From the NCBI RefSeq assembly GCF_003994855.1, contig NZ_CP034142.1, positions 2,232,001-2,296,000 on the forward strand: DNA of 64,000 nt. Direction: 5' to 3'. The first letter of the stretch is position 1. Each line of letters begins with the position of its first letter. This document shows positions 25,521-34,888 of this stretch, piece by piece. The position numbers and the translations under genes are program-made. Under the pieces are notes generated by a model. That model did not search any database and was not told the origin of the DNA. It saw only the letters and a list, made by a program, of their open reading frames with translations. Source of the DNA: Marinobacter sp. NP-4(2019) (GTDB taxonomy: Bacteria; Pseudomonadota; Gammaproteobacteria; Pseudomonadales; Oleiphilaceae).

Positions 25521-27260
25521 CTAATCTATTGGTCGGTTTTGTATTGAGCTGGTTAATACTTTCATTCTCGAACCCATGGGAGGCACCTGATCGCCGTCGA
25601 CGATCACATCCAGCAGGCACGGGCCGGGGCGGGACAGGATTCCGGGTATGTCCAGATCGATCAGTTCCTCCATGGTTTCCACCCTGTAGGATTCCACCCC
25701 CAATGCGCGTGCCATCATGGCAAAATCCACGCCCGGCAATTGGGTTGCAACCTGCTCTCCCCCACTCAGCTTCTGCCCGTGGCTGACCATACCCAGTGAG
25801 GCATCATTCAGCACCAGCATAAGAACATTCAGGTTCTCCTGACGTGCGATGGTCAGTTCCTGGCCAGACATCAGATAGCTGCCGTCTCCGGTAAAACAGA
25901 CAACCGGATGCTTTCGGTCCGCTATAGCCACACCGATAGAGGTCCCGATGGCCCAGCCCATGGCAGCGAAGCCCAGCCCGATATTGAAAAGATTTCGCTC
26001 TGGCGGCATGGACTCCGGACGCCGTACTTGCCAGTAGTGAATTCCCCAGAGAAAACTGTTGCCGGTATCCATCAGAACTCGGGTATCCGGCGGGCATATC
26101 CGACTCATGAAATGCATCATGGCCTGCGGCTTGATACGCCCCACCCTGTCGAAGCACTTTTCAGGTTCATCAAATCCGGTATTGTCGGGCCGATCGTCGT
26201 TAATGGCCGTCGTTGCGGGTTTACTGGCAGGGACAGCTTGCAGATTGTTGACCAGGGGGCCAAACAGCAGCTTGGGAGAGCCAAGTACGACCAGCCTTGC
26301 GATGGTGGACCGGCTCAAATGCTCAGGATTACTGGAAATGTGAATCAACCGGTCAGACAGGATGGTTGTCGGGTCCCACCCGCAGGTCGACACTTCATCC
26401 AGCGCGGTGCCGATAGCCACCACACGGTCGGCGTTTTCCATCTTCAGTGCGTCGGTGGCGCTATTATGGCCAGCAAAGCCAAATACCCCCCGATACAGCG
26501 GATGGAAGCTGTCAACAAGCCCCTTGCCGCGAGGCGTCGTTACCATTAACCAATTCCGCGCTTCCGCCAGGGCAACCAACATATCATTCGCCCCGGCGGC
26601 GCCCTCACCCAGTACCAGCGTGACTTTCTCGGCCGCCTCCAGCTCGTTCAGTAATGCACGAACCGAGGCCTCGCTGGGCGCCACTTCGTAATTGACGAAC
26701 GCACGCAGCGTTTCGTCCTTTACATTAACTACGACTCTGTGGCGCATCACGTCCAGCGGGATTCCCAGATGGGCAGGCCCGGGCTGGTTGCTCATGGCAT
26801 GACTCACAGCCTGGAGCAGTTTCGTTTCAAGCTGCGCCGGATGGGACACCAGAGTGTTGTAGCGGGTACATCTGGCGAACATCTCGACCGTGTGAATGCC
26901 GGTGCATGAGGTTTCCTGCAATGAACCCTGGCCAAATCTGTCGAGCGCCGTCTGCGCTGTAATGACCAACATGGGAATGCCATCTGAATAGGCAGACGAC
27001 ACACCCGTGAGAAGATTCGTCGCCCCCGGACCCGCAGTGGAACAGCAAACGCCGATTTTTCCGGTCTCCCGGGCATAGCCTTCCGCCATGAATGCCGCGC
27101 CGGATTCATGACGAGCTGTAATGGTGCGGATCCCTCCGCGTCGCTCGCTTCTCGCCAATGCATCATAGAATGGCTCAATACTCCCACCGGGGACGCCAAA
27201 AACATACTCAACACCAAGGCGCTCCAGATAGCGCAATATCAAGTCACCATTTTCAAGCAT
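25521..27260 (-). CDS. ThDP-dependent acetolactate-synthase-like enzyme
   Basis: The 579-residue protein has all three domains of the acetohydroxyacid synthase superfamily. The N-terminal Glu that activates thiamine diphosphate is in ARHESGAAFMAEGYAR. The C-terminal ThDP/Mg motif runs from GDGSYLMSG to LNDASLGM. The end VPPMGSRMKVL is typical of ALS-related proteins that are not the biosynthetic IlvB. The frame is open to 27419, but ATG 27260 has AAGGA 6 bases upstream. It heads a tight three-gene set with two degenerate citrate-synthase-like proteins. It probably condenses or decarboxylates a 2-oxo acid; the substrate is unknown. Confidence 0.88.
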   Translation of the reverse strand: MLENGDLILRYLERLGVEYVFGVPGGSIEPFYDALARSERRGGIRTITARHESGAAFMAEGYARETGKIGVCCSTAGPGATNLLTGVSSAYSDGIPMLVITAQTALDRFGQGSLQETSCTGIHTVEMFARCTRYNTLVSHPAQLETKLLQAVSHAMSNQPGPAHLGIPLDVMRHRVVVNVKDETLRAFVNYEVAPSEASVRALLNELEAAEKVTLVLGEGAAGANDMLVALAEARNWLMVTTPRGKGLVDSFHPLYRGVFGFAGHNSATDALKMENADRVVAIGTALDEVSTCGWDPTTILSDRLIHISSNPEHLSRSTIARLVVLGSPKLLFGPLVNNLQAVPASKPATTAINDDRPDNTGFDEPEKCFDRVGRIKPQAMMHFMSRICPPDTRVLMDTGNSFLWGIHYWQVRRPESMPPERNLFNIGLGFAAMGWAIGTSIGVAIADRKHPVVCFTGDGSYLMSGQELTIARQENLNVLMLVLNDASLGMVSHGQKLSGGEQVATQLPGVDFAMMARALGVESYRVETMEELIDLDIPGILSRPGPCLLDVIVDGDQVPPMGSRMKVLTSSIQNRPID

Positions 27261-27315
27261 TGGGAATCCTTGTGGGGTAATTGCCATGTGGTGTGTAAAT
27301 GGGAGGAAAGGTTTG

Positions 27316-29007
27316 TCAGTCCAGCGGCCTTGGCCTGGAAATCCCGAATCCCTGTGCGTAATCCAGTCCCAGCTCGACGAGGCGGGCCTTGACGTCATCG
27401 TTCTCGACGAACTCGGCAACGGTCTTTAGCCCGGCAGCGTGAGCAATCCGGTTGCATGCATCGACAATGCCGAGATCGATTGGATCGTCGAGTAGGTTGC
27501 GGACAAAACCGCCATCTACCTTCAGGTAATCCACTGGCAGGGCTTTGAGGTAGGAGAACGAGCTCATACCCGCGCCAAAATCATCCAAGGCGAACTTGAA
27601 GCCCGACTGTTTGGCATTATGAATGAATCGTTGCGTCGCATTGAGGTTCGCAATGGCTGATGTTTCGGTAATCTCGAAACAGACGCGTTCCGGTTTCAGC
27701 TGATACCGTTCGGCCATCTGGCGGATAAAGAGGAACAGCTCGGGTTCATTGAATGAGCTCCCGGACAAATTGATGAAAAAGGTACCGGTGTTTTTCCGGC
27801 CAAGGCCAGAGCGGTCGAGGTATTGGAAAGCCAGTTCAATGACTTTCCGGTCAACTTTGGTCATCAGGTTGAAACGCTCGGCCGCGGGGATGAATGCGCC
27901 GGGTGGGATAAGGTGTCCCCCTTCCTCAAGTCGGATCAGGAACTCGGTTCGATACCCATCCACGGAATCCGGCTGGAGCGGCACCATGTCCTGCTGCCAG
28001 AGACAAAAACTGTCGCTCTGCAGGGCTTGCTGGATTCGGCTGGTCCAGCGCATATCACTCTGGCGCTGTCGCATCTCGACGTCGTTCGATTTGTATATCT
28101 GAACATTGTTACGTCCGCGGTCCTTCGCTGCATAACAGGCCAGATCAGCGTGACTGAGCAATTCGCCGGCGCTGGTATAGTTACGGTTGACCAGCACCAT
28201 ACCGATGCTGAGGGAGATAGAAAACGGCTTGTTCTGCCATACAAACCGATAGTCGCTGACTTCGTCACACAACTTGTCGGCAACTTTTTGTGCATGGAAT
28301 TCGTTACAGCCGCGCAGGAGTATCCCGAACTCATCCCCTCCCAGCCGTGCCAGGGTGTCGTCTGAGCGGATGTGGTGTGACAGTAAGGCCGCTATCTGTT
28401 TTAACAGATGGTCACCTGCAATGTGCCCGCAGGTATCATTGATGATCTTGAACTGGTCGAGGTCCAGATAAAGCAGTACATGCTGGCTATCGGTTGCATG
28501 GGTATCCTCCAGCGCATGTATCAACCGACGCTCGAATTCACGACGATTCACCAGATCGGTCAGGCTGTCATGGTAGGCCATGTGTTCAAGGGTTGTCTCG
28601 GCCAGGCGTTTCGCCCGACGAACGGAGCCTTCCCTCACCTCACGATCAATAGCCGGAATCAGCCGGGACAGATTGTCCTTCATGATGTAATCCTGGGCGC
28701 CGGCTTTCATGGCCTTGACAGCCACCCCCTCACCGATCGTGCCGGAGACAATAATCACCGGCAGGTCCACACAGTATTTTTCTGCCAGCTCCAACACCCG
28801 GAACGAGGAAAAGCCCGGCATGTTGTGATCGGTAATTACAATGTCCCATTTCTCCCTGCTAAGGGCGTTACTCAGGCGTTCTTCGCTGTCAACCAATTCA
28901 TGATAGGGTTCGATGCCACCTTTACGTAACTCCCGCAGCAAAAGCAGGGCATCGTCTTCCGAATCTTCGACTATCAACATTCGTAACGGGTTGGCTGTAT
29001 CAGTCAT
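27316..29007 (-). CDS. Response regulator with GGDEF and EAL-like output domains
   Basis: The 563-residue protein starts with a receiver domain (LIVEDSEDD, phospho-acceptor Asp in VITDHNMPG, Lys in IMKDNLSR). It continues with an intact GGDEF (RLGGDEF at about 223-227, RxxD site RSDD before it) and an EAL-family domain in which the signature is TEFLIRL (Glu kept, about residue 355) and DDFGAGMSS is present. Both reactions remain possible. The ATG at 29007 starts 10 bases after the upstream response regulator; an earlier in-frame start at 29082 is unlikely. It is the output of the kinase operon to its left on the strand. Confidence 0.9.
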   Translation of the reverse strand: MTDTANPLRMLIVEDSEDDALLLLRELRKGGIEPYHELVDSEERLSNALSREKWDIVITDHNMPGFSSFRVLELAEKYCVDLPVIIVSGTIGEGVAVKAMKAGAQDYIMKDNLSRLIPAIDREVREGSVRRAKRLAETTLEHMAYHDSLTDLVNRREFERRLIHALEDTHATDSQHVLLYLDLDQFKIINDTCGHIAGDHLLKQIAALLSHHIRSDDTLARLGGDEFGILLRGCNEFHAQKVADKLCDEVSDYRFVWQNKPFSISLSIGMVLVNRNYTSAGELLSHADLACYAAKDRGRNNVQIYKSNDVEMRQRQSDMRWTSRIQQALQSDSFCLWQQDMVPLQPDSVDGYRTEFLIRLEEGGHLIPPGAFIPAAERFNLMTKVDRKVIELAFQYLDRSGLGRKNTGTFFINLSGSSFNEPELFLFIRQMAERYQLKPERVCFEITETSAIANLNATQRFIHNAKQSGFKFALDDFGAGMSSFSYLKALPVDYLKVDGGFVRNLLDDPIDLGIVDACNRIAHAAGLKTVAEFVENDDVKARLVELGLDYAQGFGISRPRPLD

Positions 29008-29017
29008 GGGTCTTACC

Positions 29018-29476
29018 TTACCCAAATGGGGGCGCCGAGCCGGTTTTTGGCACTTTGTTGACCTGTAGCCAATACCGGGCAAGTAGAGTCATCTGTTCGG
29101 TAAATTCCCGATAATTGATCTGCTTGGTAATAAAACTGTTAGCCCCCAGCCGATAGGCCTCCAGCAGATCGGCTGGTTCATCAGAGGACGTGACCATCAC
29201 CACCGGCAACCAGTTGGTGAGCGGCGAGGATCGGATATGTTTGAGTACTTCCAGGCCGCTGACCTTGGGGAGTTTGACATCGAGCAGAACAACACCCAGT
29301 GAGTCCAGGTTCCTGCTCGGGTGTCCGGCATCGTCGCCAAACAGAAAATCCAGGGCTTCCTGTCCATCCTCCAGTACGATTACAGGACTGTTCTCACTGG
29401 CATTCTTAAGGGCACGGATTGTCAGAACCTGATCGTCCGGATTGTCTTCAACCACAAGGATTGAATGAAGATCCAT
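29018..29476 (-). CDS. Single-domain response regulator (Rcp1-like)
   Basis: The 152-residue protein is a lone receiver: ILVVEDNPDD at the start, phospho-acceptor Asp in VVLLDVKLP, conserved Thr/Ser in VMVTSSDE and Lys in FITKQINY. Length and the long beta-4/alpha-4 region match phytochrome-associated Rcp1-type regulators. It lies between the histidine kinase and the REC-GGDEF-EAL gene and probably relays or competes for phosphate. ATG 29494 is an alternative start. Confidence 0.88.
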   Translation of the reverse strand: MDLHSILVVEDNPDDQVLTIRALKNASENSPVIVLEDGQEALDFLFGDDAGHPSRNLDSLGVVLLDVKLPKVSGLEVLKHIRSSPLTNWLPVVMVTSSDEPADLLEAYRLGANSFITKQINYREFTEQMTLLARYWLQVNKVPKTGSAPPFG

Positions 29477-29529
29477 ATTTTGTTGCTCTTTCAAGGAATT
29501 GCATTAACATCGCAATGCTACACATCAGT

Positions 29530-30984
29530 CTAGCGTTGATCCACGAAAACAGGCAACTTCACCACAAAACTGGCTCCTTTGCCGACTTCCGATGTGGCGG
29601 AAATAGTGCCATGGTGGCGGCGAATCACCCGATAAACCGTCGCCAGGCCGATGCCCGTGCCCCCGAACTCGGACGGCGTGTGCAGACGATTGAAGGCGAC
29701 GAAAAGTTTGTCGATGTAGCGCATGTCGAAACCAACGCCGTTATCCCGTACTTCTATGGCGATTGTGTGGCCCTTCCGGGTTGCAAGCACTTCGATAACC
29801 CGCTTTTCCTCCCTGGAACTGTATTTCCAGGCATTTTCCAGCAGGTTCTGAAATGCGATCCGCAACATCCGGCTATCACCGACAACCTGGATGCCTTGCT
29901 GGATATGTATTTCCGACGGTGGATCATCACTGACGCCCTTAAGCTCGTCCGTGATCTCCCGCAGCATGTGACTCAGGTCAATGGTGCGGTTTTCCATGGG
30001 CTGTCGACTGACACGGGATAGAATGAGTAAGCCATCGATCAGGCTTGCCATCCTCACGCTGGCTGCGCGAATTCGTTTTAAATAGTCCTTGCCAGAGTCA
30101 TTGAGCTGGTCACCGCAATCCTCCTCCAATGCCTGCCCAAACCCTTCGATGGCTCTCAGGGGTTGTCGCAGGTCGTGGGAGACCGAATAACTGAAGGCTT
30201 CCAGCTCCCGGTTAGCCATGCTCAGTTCCGAGGTTCTTGCGTCCACGATCTTTTCGAGGTTATCACGGCTCTCCAGAATCCTAAGGTTCTGCTGTTGAAT
30301 GGTGCCTATCATTTCATTAAAGGTATTTCCCAGACGTCCCAATTCGTCGGCACCAGAAACCGGTGCACGAATGGAGTAATCGTGGTTCAAGGCGATACGC
30401 TCCGCCGTATTGGAGAGCGTAAGAATGGGTTCAGACACGATTCTCTGAAGTCTTAGCGCCAGGAAAACAAGGGCAAGCAAAATCACGCTGCCTATCCCGA
30501 TAGCCACCCAGACAAAGGTACGAATGTGGCCATGCAACACTTCCAGATGGGAGATGAGATAGAGTCGACCAACGGTTTCGTTATCCAGGGTAACGGGAAT
30601 TAGCAGTCGATACATGTCATCGACAAATCCCATTTTCAGACGTTGATCAACATTCGGACATGGCTGTTCGTCAATGCCAACCAGTGAGGTCATGATGTTT
30701 CCCTGATCATCGTAAACACATGCCTGCCGGATTGTGTTGATACGCTCAAGGCTGGAAACGATACTGGTCAGTTGTTCATTATCTTCGAAGATCAGGGCCG
30801 CGGCAGATTGCTCCGCAAGAATGCCTGCAATCACATGAAGCTCGGATTCAAGCTGTTTTTTATAGTTTCGGTTTTCAACGAAGATCAGGCTGGCGCAAAC
30901 CAGCGCGATTCCCAGGGCACTGGTGAACAGTGTAAGGAACAGTAGCTTGGTTTTAAGCCGCCAGTATCGCCACCTTCCCATCAT
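29530..30984 (-). CDS. Membrane sensor histidine kinase
   Basis: The 484-residue kinase has membrane segments at about 13-33 and 158-182 around a small periplasmic sensor of CHASE8-like size. A HAMP linker, a coiled coil, a HisKA domain with His270 in SVSHDLRQPLR and a HATPase domain (N box LENAWKYS, G1 DNGVGFD, G2 GGTGIGLAT) follow. The H box is of the phytochrome-kinase type, which pairs with Rcp1-like regulators such as the gene 53 bases downstream. Its start overlaps the end of the YfiR-like gene (ATGA), so the periplasmic YfiR-like protein likely modulates it. Confidence 0.9.
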   Translation of the reverse strand: MMGRWRYWRLKTKLLFLTLFTSALGIALVCASLIFVENRNYKKQLESELHVIAGILAEQSAAALIFEDNEQLTSIVSSLERINTIRQACVYDDQGNIMTSLVGIDEQPCPNVDQRLKMGFVDDMYRLLIPVTLDNETVGRLYLISHLEVLHGHIRTFVWVAIGIGSVILLALVFLALRLQRIVSEPILTLSNTAERIALNHDYSIRAPVSGADELGRLGNTFNEMIGTIQQQNLRILESRDNLEKIVDARTSELSMANRELEAFSYSVSHDLRQPLRAIEGFGQALEEDCGDQLNDSGKDYLKRIRAASVRMASLIDGLLILSRVSRQPMENRTIDLSHMLREITDELKGVSDDPPSEIHIQQGIQVVGDSRMLRIAFQNLLENAWKYSSREEKRVIEVLATRKGHTIAIEVRDNGVGFDMRYIDKLFVAFNRLHTPSEFGGTGIGLATVYRVIRRHHGTISATSEVGKGASFVVKLPVFVDQR

Positions 30985-31511
30985 CGCAACACCCTCACCG
31001 CGAGTTCAAGGAGACGGGAATTAATCGTCAGACCAGCTTCCGTTGCAGCTTTCAGGTTAATTTCAAAGCGGATGACGTTGCCCCGTTTCACATAACCAAA
31101 CATACCCCCGTTCCGGATAAAGTCGGGCAGGTCACTGACCGTGAGTATGCCTCCTTCCTGGGCAATACCCAGAAGATTGCTGAGATTTCTGGACTGCGAC
31201 TGGCCGATATAAAGCACATCACACTCTGTAAGGCCGGCGACATTGTCGGGGTACCGTAGCCGAAGCTCCCTGCCCTGGGATTTTCGGCCACGAAGCGGAT
31301 CGAGCAGGTCGCCAAACGGGTCGTCACCAAAAACACAAACGTCCAACGGGGCGGAACTGTCCTCAACCTGAGACCAGCTTACAAAACGCGTGAAATTGTA
31401 CAAAAAGGCCGCTTTGACTTCGTATTCGGACCGTATTGACCCATGGGCGAACGTCAGGCCGAGGCATAGGCTGAGGATGGTGGAGACAAAGTATTTCAGG
31501 TGATCCCTCAC
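30981..31511 (-). CDS. YfiR-like periplasmic protein (DUF4154)
   Basis: A signal peptide (residues 1-22) is followed by EYEVKAAFLYNFTRFVSW, the hallmark of the YfiR/DUF4154 family, and GNVIRFEINLKAATEAGLTI near the end. In Pseudomonas, YfiR is a periplasmic inhibitor of a membrane diguanylate cyclase. Here it heads an operon with a sensor kinase and c-di-GMP output, so it probably controls the kinase or senses a redox or envelope signal. The 4-base overlap with the kinase gene supports a joint role. Confidence 0.88.
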   Translation of the reverse strand: MRDHLKYFVSTILSLCLGLTFAHGSIRSEYEVKAAFLYNFTRFVSWSQVEDSSAPLDVCVFGDDPFGDLLDPLRGRKSQGRELRLRYPDNVAGLTECDVLYIGQSQSRNLSNLLGIAQEGGILTVSDLPDFIRNGGMFGYVKRGNVIRFEINLKAATEAGLTINSRLLELAVRVLR

Positions 31512-31597
31512 AAGTCGGCCAACAGCAGATGGTTATGTCGGAAAAAGGCAAACGGGAAGCTGGTGCTTACCGAAGATTAGCATCCGAAAGGCTGCCG

Positions 31598-32203
31598 TCA
31601 AATGCCTGCCAATAACTGCAAAAGCGTAGCAGAGGTGCGCGACAAATCTATTGGATAGTCCAGATCGTACAGTGTGTGCGTCCCGATAACGACTGAAATC
31701 AGGATCGAGGCCAGTTGCTCCGCGTCGAGATCCGGTCTGATCTGTTTCTTCATCTGACTGTTGGTGATGTACACAGCCAGGCGACGAATGCTGTCGCGTA
31801 CGAATTCGAGATAGCGGTCGTGAATAGCGGGTGATCTGGCGCAGGCGTCGAGTAATTGATAAGGCCTGATCCCTCTGCGGGATATCGGATAGGTGCCGCC
31901 CATCAGTTCGCCAAGGAAGCGTTGCATCAGTCCGATCAGGTCGCCGTCATTCTCCCCGTTCTCTTTGAAGATGGAGTCCAGCCACTCTTCCCCCACCCGA
32001 CCCATGACCTCAAAGATGAGCTCGTCACGGTTTTTGAAGTGAACGTAGAAGGCGCCCCGCGTGTAGCCGGCGTGGGCGCAGATATCGTCCAGGCTGACGT
32101 CCAGCCCCTTGTCGGGAAATAACTCCATGGCGGATTTCACCAGGGCTTCCTTGCTAGCTCTTTTGGAAGCTTCACGAGACTGCGTAAATTTTGTGGATGT
32201 CAT
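31598..32203 (-). CDS. TetR-family repressor
   Basis: The 201-residue protein has a TetR helix-turn-helix: LDDICAHAGYTRGAFYVHFK, residues 39-58, after AMELFPDKGLD. The C-terminal domain is of unknown ligand type. It is divergent from a Baeyer-Villiger monooxygenase and patatin pair, and two identical-arm operators (CATACG-N4-CGTATG) lie in the 118 bases between them. The simplest reading is that it represses the oxygenase operon and itself until a ketone or related substrate is present. Confidence 0.88.
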   Translation of the reverse strand: MTSTKFTQSREASKRASKEALVKSAMELFPDKGLDVSLDDICAHAGYTRGAFYVHFKNRDELIFEVMGRVGEEWLDSIFKENGENDGDLIGLMQRFLGELMGGTYPISRRGIRPYQLLDACARSPAIHDRYLEFVRDSIRRLAVYITNSQMKKQIRPDLDAEQLASILISVVIGTHTLYDLDYPIDLSRTSATLLQLLAGI

Positions 32204-32238
32204 TCGCTTGCCTTGTTCTTTGCTCGATGAGCTATTGA

Positions 32239-32254
32239 CATACGATACCGTATG
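32239..32254. promoter_or_regulatory. TetR operator 1 (CATACG-N4-CGTATG)
   Basis: Perfect 6-base inverted arms with ATAC between them. The site overlaps a TTGACA (32235-32240) that could be a plus-strand -35 box, so binding would block transcription of the oxygenase operon. Confidence 0.75.
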
Positions 32255-32270
32255 CGTTCAGATTAATCCA

Positions 32271-32286
32271 CATACGAAATCGTATG
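32271..32286. promoter_or_regulatory. TetR operator 2 (CATACG-N4-CGTATG)
   Basis: Same arms as operator 1 with AAAT in the centre, 32 bases downstream (about three helical turns). Two sites on one face of the helix suggest cooperative binding of two TetR dimers between the divergent genes. Confidence 0.75.
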
Positions 32287-32321
32287 CGAATCTTGATCAC
32301 CTTTATCGCAGGATAATCGCA

Positions 32322-33827
32322 ATGACTAGCAGTGAAGCTGTAACCCCGCCACAATCACGAAGTACAGCGCCTGGAACTTATGATGTATTGATTATTGGTG
32401 CCGGAATCAGCGGCATCGGTGCCTCCATAAAGTTGATTGAGTCGGGGAACCGGGACTTTGTCGTGCTGGAAAAAGCGTCTGACCTCGGCGGTACCTGGCG
32501 CGACAATACCTATCCAGGCTGTGAATGCGATGTGCCGTCAGCACTCTATTCATTCTCTTTTGCTCAGAACCCTTCCTGGAGCCGTACCTTTGCTGGCCAG
32601 GCAGAAATTCTGTCCTATGTGCGTCACACCGCCGAACACTACGGAGTGCTACCTTTTATCCGCTTCGAGGCGCCAGTTGAACATTCTCGCTGGCTCGAGG
32701 AACGTTGTCAGTGGGAGGTCAAAACGGCAGAGGGAATCTACTACGCCAATAAACTGATTTCCTGTGTGGGATACTTGCACGAACCCATCATTCCCGATCT
32801 GCCCGGACTCCGGGAATTTACCGGGGTATGGTTCCACTCCTCTCGCTGGAATCATGAAACTGACTTGACCGGAAAACGGGTAGCGGTCATAGGAACTGGT
32901 GCGTCAGCGATCCAGTTTGTCCCGGAGATCCAGCCGTTAACCAGAGAACTGGTCCTTTACCAGCGAACACCTCAATGGGTTTTGCCAAAGCCCAACCGCA
33001 CCACGGCGGAGCTTGAGAAACGGATGTATCAATGGCCGTTTACGCTGAATGGCGTGCGTCAGACCTTGTATAGCGCGTTTGAACTGCTGGGTGTTGGTTT
33101 CCGTTATCCGGCCATACTCAAGCAGGCGCAAAGAATCGCGAAAGCTCATATCGGCTATTACATCAAGGATGAAACCCTTCGCCGAAAGCTCACCCCGGAT
33201 TACACCATGGGTTGTAAGCGGGTGCTGATGTCGAATGACTACTACCCTGCACTGGCAAAACGAAACGTTGATGTGCTTGCCACCGGCGTAAAGGAAATTC
33301 GGGGCAACGTAGTAGTGGGCAGCGACGGTAGTGAGCGAGAGGTTGATGTCATTATCCTGGCCACTGGTTTTCATGTGACCGATGTACCCATTGCTGCGCA
33401 GGTCACTGGAGCCGATGGCCAGACTCTGGCAGAGAAGTGGCAAGGCAGCCCCGAAGCCTACAAAGGCACCACCGTCAGCGGGTTCCCCAACTTCTTCCTG
33501 ATGCTTGGCCCGAACCTGGGGATCGGTCACAACTCGGCGTACATCGTTATTGAATCCCAGATCCAGTACATCATGGATACTTTAAAGAACATGCGCCGCC
33601 AAAATATCACCCGCTTGGATGTTCGGCCGGAGGTGCAAAGCCGGTACAACGCCATCGTTCAGAAAGAGCTTCAAACAACGGTCTGGAATACCGGCGGATG
33701 TTCCAGTTATTACCTGGATGCCAGTGGTAAGAACGCCGTGGGCTTCCCCTGGCACACCATGAAAATGCGATCACTGCTGAGTCGCTGGGATAAGCATGCC
33801 TACACTTTCCAGCTAAGGGGAAACTGA
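32322..33827 (+). CDS. Flavin-containing Baeyer-Villiger monooxygenase
   Basis: The 501-residue enzyme has two Rossmann motifs (GAGISGIG near residue 23 for FAD; GTGASA for NADPH) around the diagnostic FxGxxxHxxxW fingerprint, seen as FTGVWFHSSRW. These enzymes insert oxygen next to a ketone using NADPH and O2, giving an ester or lactone. The ATG at 32322 has an AGGA site and lies just after the TetR operators; longer in-frame starts run into the tetR gene and are wrong. The patatin gene starts 2 bases after its stop, so an ester produced here may be hydrolysed next. Confidence 0.92.
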   Translation: MTSSEAVTPPQSRSTAPGTYDVLIIGAGISGIGASIKLIESGNRDFVVLEKASDLGGTWRDNTYPGCECDVPSALYSFSFAQNPSWSRTFAGQAEILSYVRHTAEHYGVLPFIRFEAPVEHSRWLEERCQWEVKTAEGIYYANKLISCVGYLHEPIIPDLPGLREFTGVWFHSSRWNHETDLTGKRVAVIGTGASAIQFVPEIQPLTRELVLYQRTPQWVLPKPNRTTAELEKRMYQWPFTLNGVRQTLYSAFELLGVGFRYPAILKQAQRIAKAHIGYYIKDETLRRKLTPDYTMGCKRVLMSNDYYPALAKRNVDVLATGVKEIRGNVVVGSDGSEREVDVIILATGFHVTDVPIAAQVTGADGQTLAEKWQGSPEAYKGTTVSGFPNFFLMLGPNLGIGHNSAYIVIESQIQYIMDTLKNMRRQNITRLDVRPEVQSRYNAIVQKELQTTVWNTGGCSSYYLDASGKNAVGFPWHTMKMRSLLSRWDKHAYTFQLRGN

Positions 33828-33829
33828 AC

Positions 33830-34810
33830 GTGACTTCCAAGGTAAGTTTGAGCAATAAGAAAGTCGGCCTGGCACTGGGTTGCGGTGCAGTGGCCGGTGC
33901 TGCGTGGTCGGTCCCGATTCTGGCGGAACTACAACGACAACTTGCGTGGGATGCTCGCTCTGCGGATGTGCTGATTGGAACTTCTGTAGGTGCAGTGCTG
34001 GCTGCCCTGTTGTCTGCAGGCGTATCGATCGATGACATGGAATCTTCGCTGAGCAGTAAATCCAAGTCTTCCGGTTGCGACTGGGATCACGATACATCCT
34101 GGGGGCCCTGGCATCCGTCATTGCCAAAGTTGCAGTTTTCCGGGTTACCGTTGTTGAGAAAGGGGTTGCGAGGTGAAGTGCCTCCATTAACGGCTATCTG
34201 CGGGGTGCTACCGAAGGGACAGTTCGACATGACACCGTTCCGGCAACTGATTAATGCCCACGTATCGGAGGGCCAGTGGTCCCCCCACGACAACTGCTGG
34301 ATCATGGCAGTCGATAATGATAGCGGAGAGCGTGTGGGCTTCGGTCGTCCAGACGCCCCCGATGCATCACTGGTCGATGCTGTTTGTGCCTCCTACGGCG
34401 TGCCAGCCTGGTGTCCACCCGTTGAGATAGGCGGCAGAACCTATCTGGATGGCGGAATTACCTCTCCCGTCTCCGCGGATTTGCTGGCGGACAGCGATCT
34501 CGACGTTGTGATCGTGGTGGCGCCCATGTCATCGCGTACCATTGAGGCCAATCCTTCCCTGTTGGCACGCATAGAACGTGTGGCACGTCGCTACATGACA
34601 CGAATAGTGGACCGTGAAGTAGCGTTGTTGCGGCGCGCAGGAAAACAGGTCATCAGGCTAGAGCCATCAACCGGTGTTTTGCAGGCTATTGGGTACAACA
34701 TGATGGACTCCCGGCGGCGGCATCGGGTATTCGAGTCGGCAACGAAGACCGCCTCAGCCGCCGTTGAGCAGGCATTAAGCGAAGCGACTATCCCCCAACA
34801 CAGGTCGTAA
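33830..34810 (+). CDS. Patatin-like phospholipase/esterase
   Basis: The 326-residue protein has the patatin catalytic dyad: Ser in GTSVG (GxSxG, near residue 51) and Asp in YLDGGITSP. The oxyanion loop appears as GCGAVAG near residue 18, in place of the usual GGGxxG. It starts with GTG two bases after the oxygenase stop. It probably hydrolyses lipid or ester substrates, possibly the product of the oxygenase. No signal peptide is visible, so it is likely cytoplasmic or membrane-associated. Confidence 0.88.
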   Translation: MTSKVSLSNKKVGLALGCGAVAGAAWSVPILAELQRQLAWDARSADVLIGTSVGAVLAALLSAGVSIDDMESSLSSKSKSSGCDWDHDTSWGPWHPSLPKLQFSGLPLLRKGLRGEVPPLTAICGVLPKGQFDMTPFRQLINAHVSEGQWSPHDNCWIMAVDNDSGERVGFGRPDAPDASLVDAVCASYGVPAWCPPVEIGGRTYLDGGITSPVSADLLADSDLDVVIVVAPMSSRTIEANPSLLARIERVARRYMTRIVDREVALLRRAGKQVIRLEPSTGVLQAIGYNMMDSRRRHRVFESATKTASAAVEQALSEATIPQHRS

Positions 34811-34888
34811 GAGACCAACCCATAGGTAAACCTACTGACATCATCGTTCTGGTATTCAGTCAAAGTCGCTATACGGCCTTGGGAGCCT

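Noticed and set aside
28408..28929. Plus-strand frame of 173 codons
   Set aside because: It is antisense to the response regulator and GGDEF gene.
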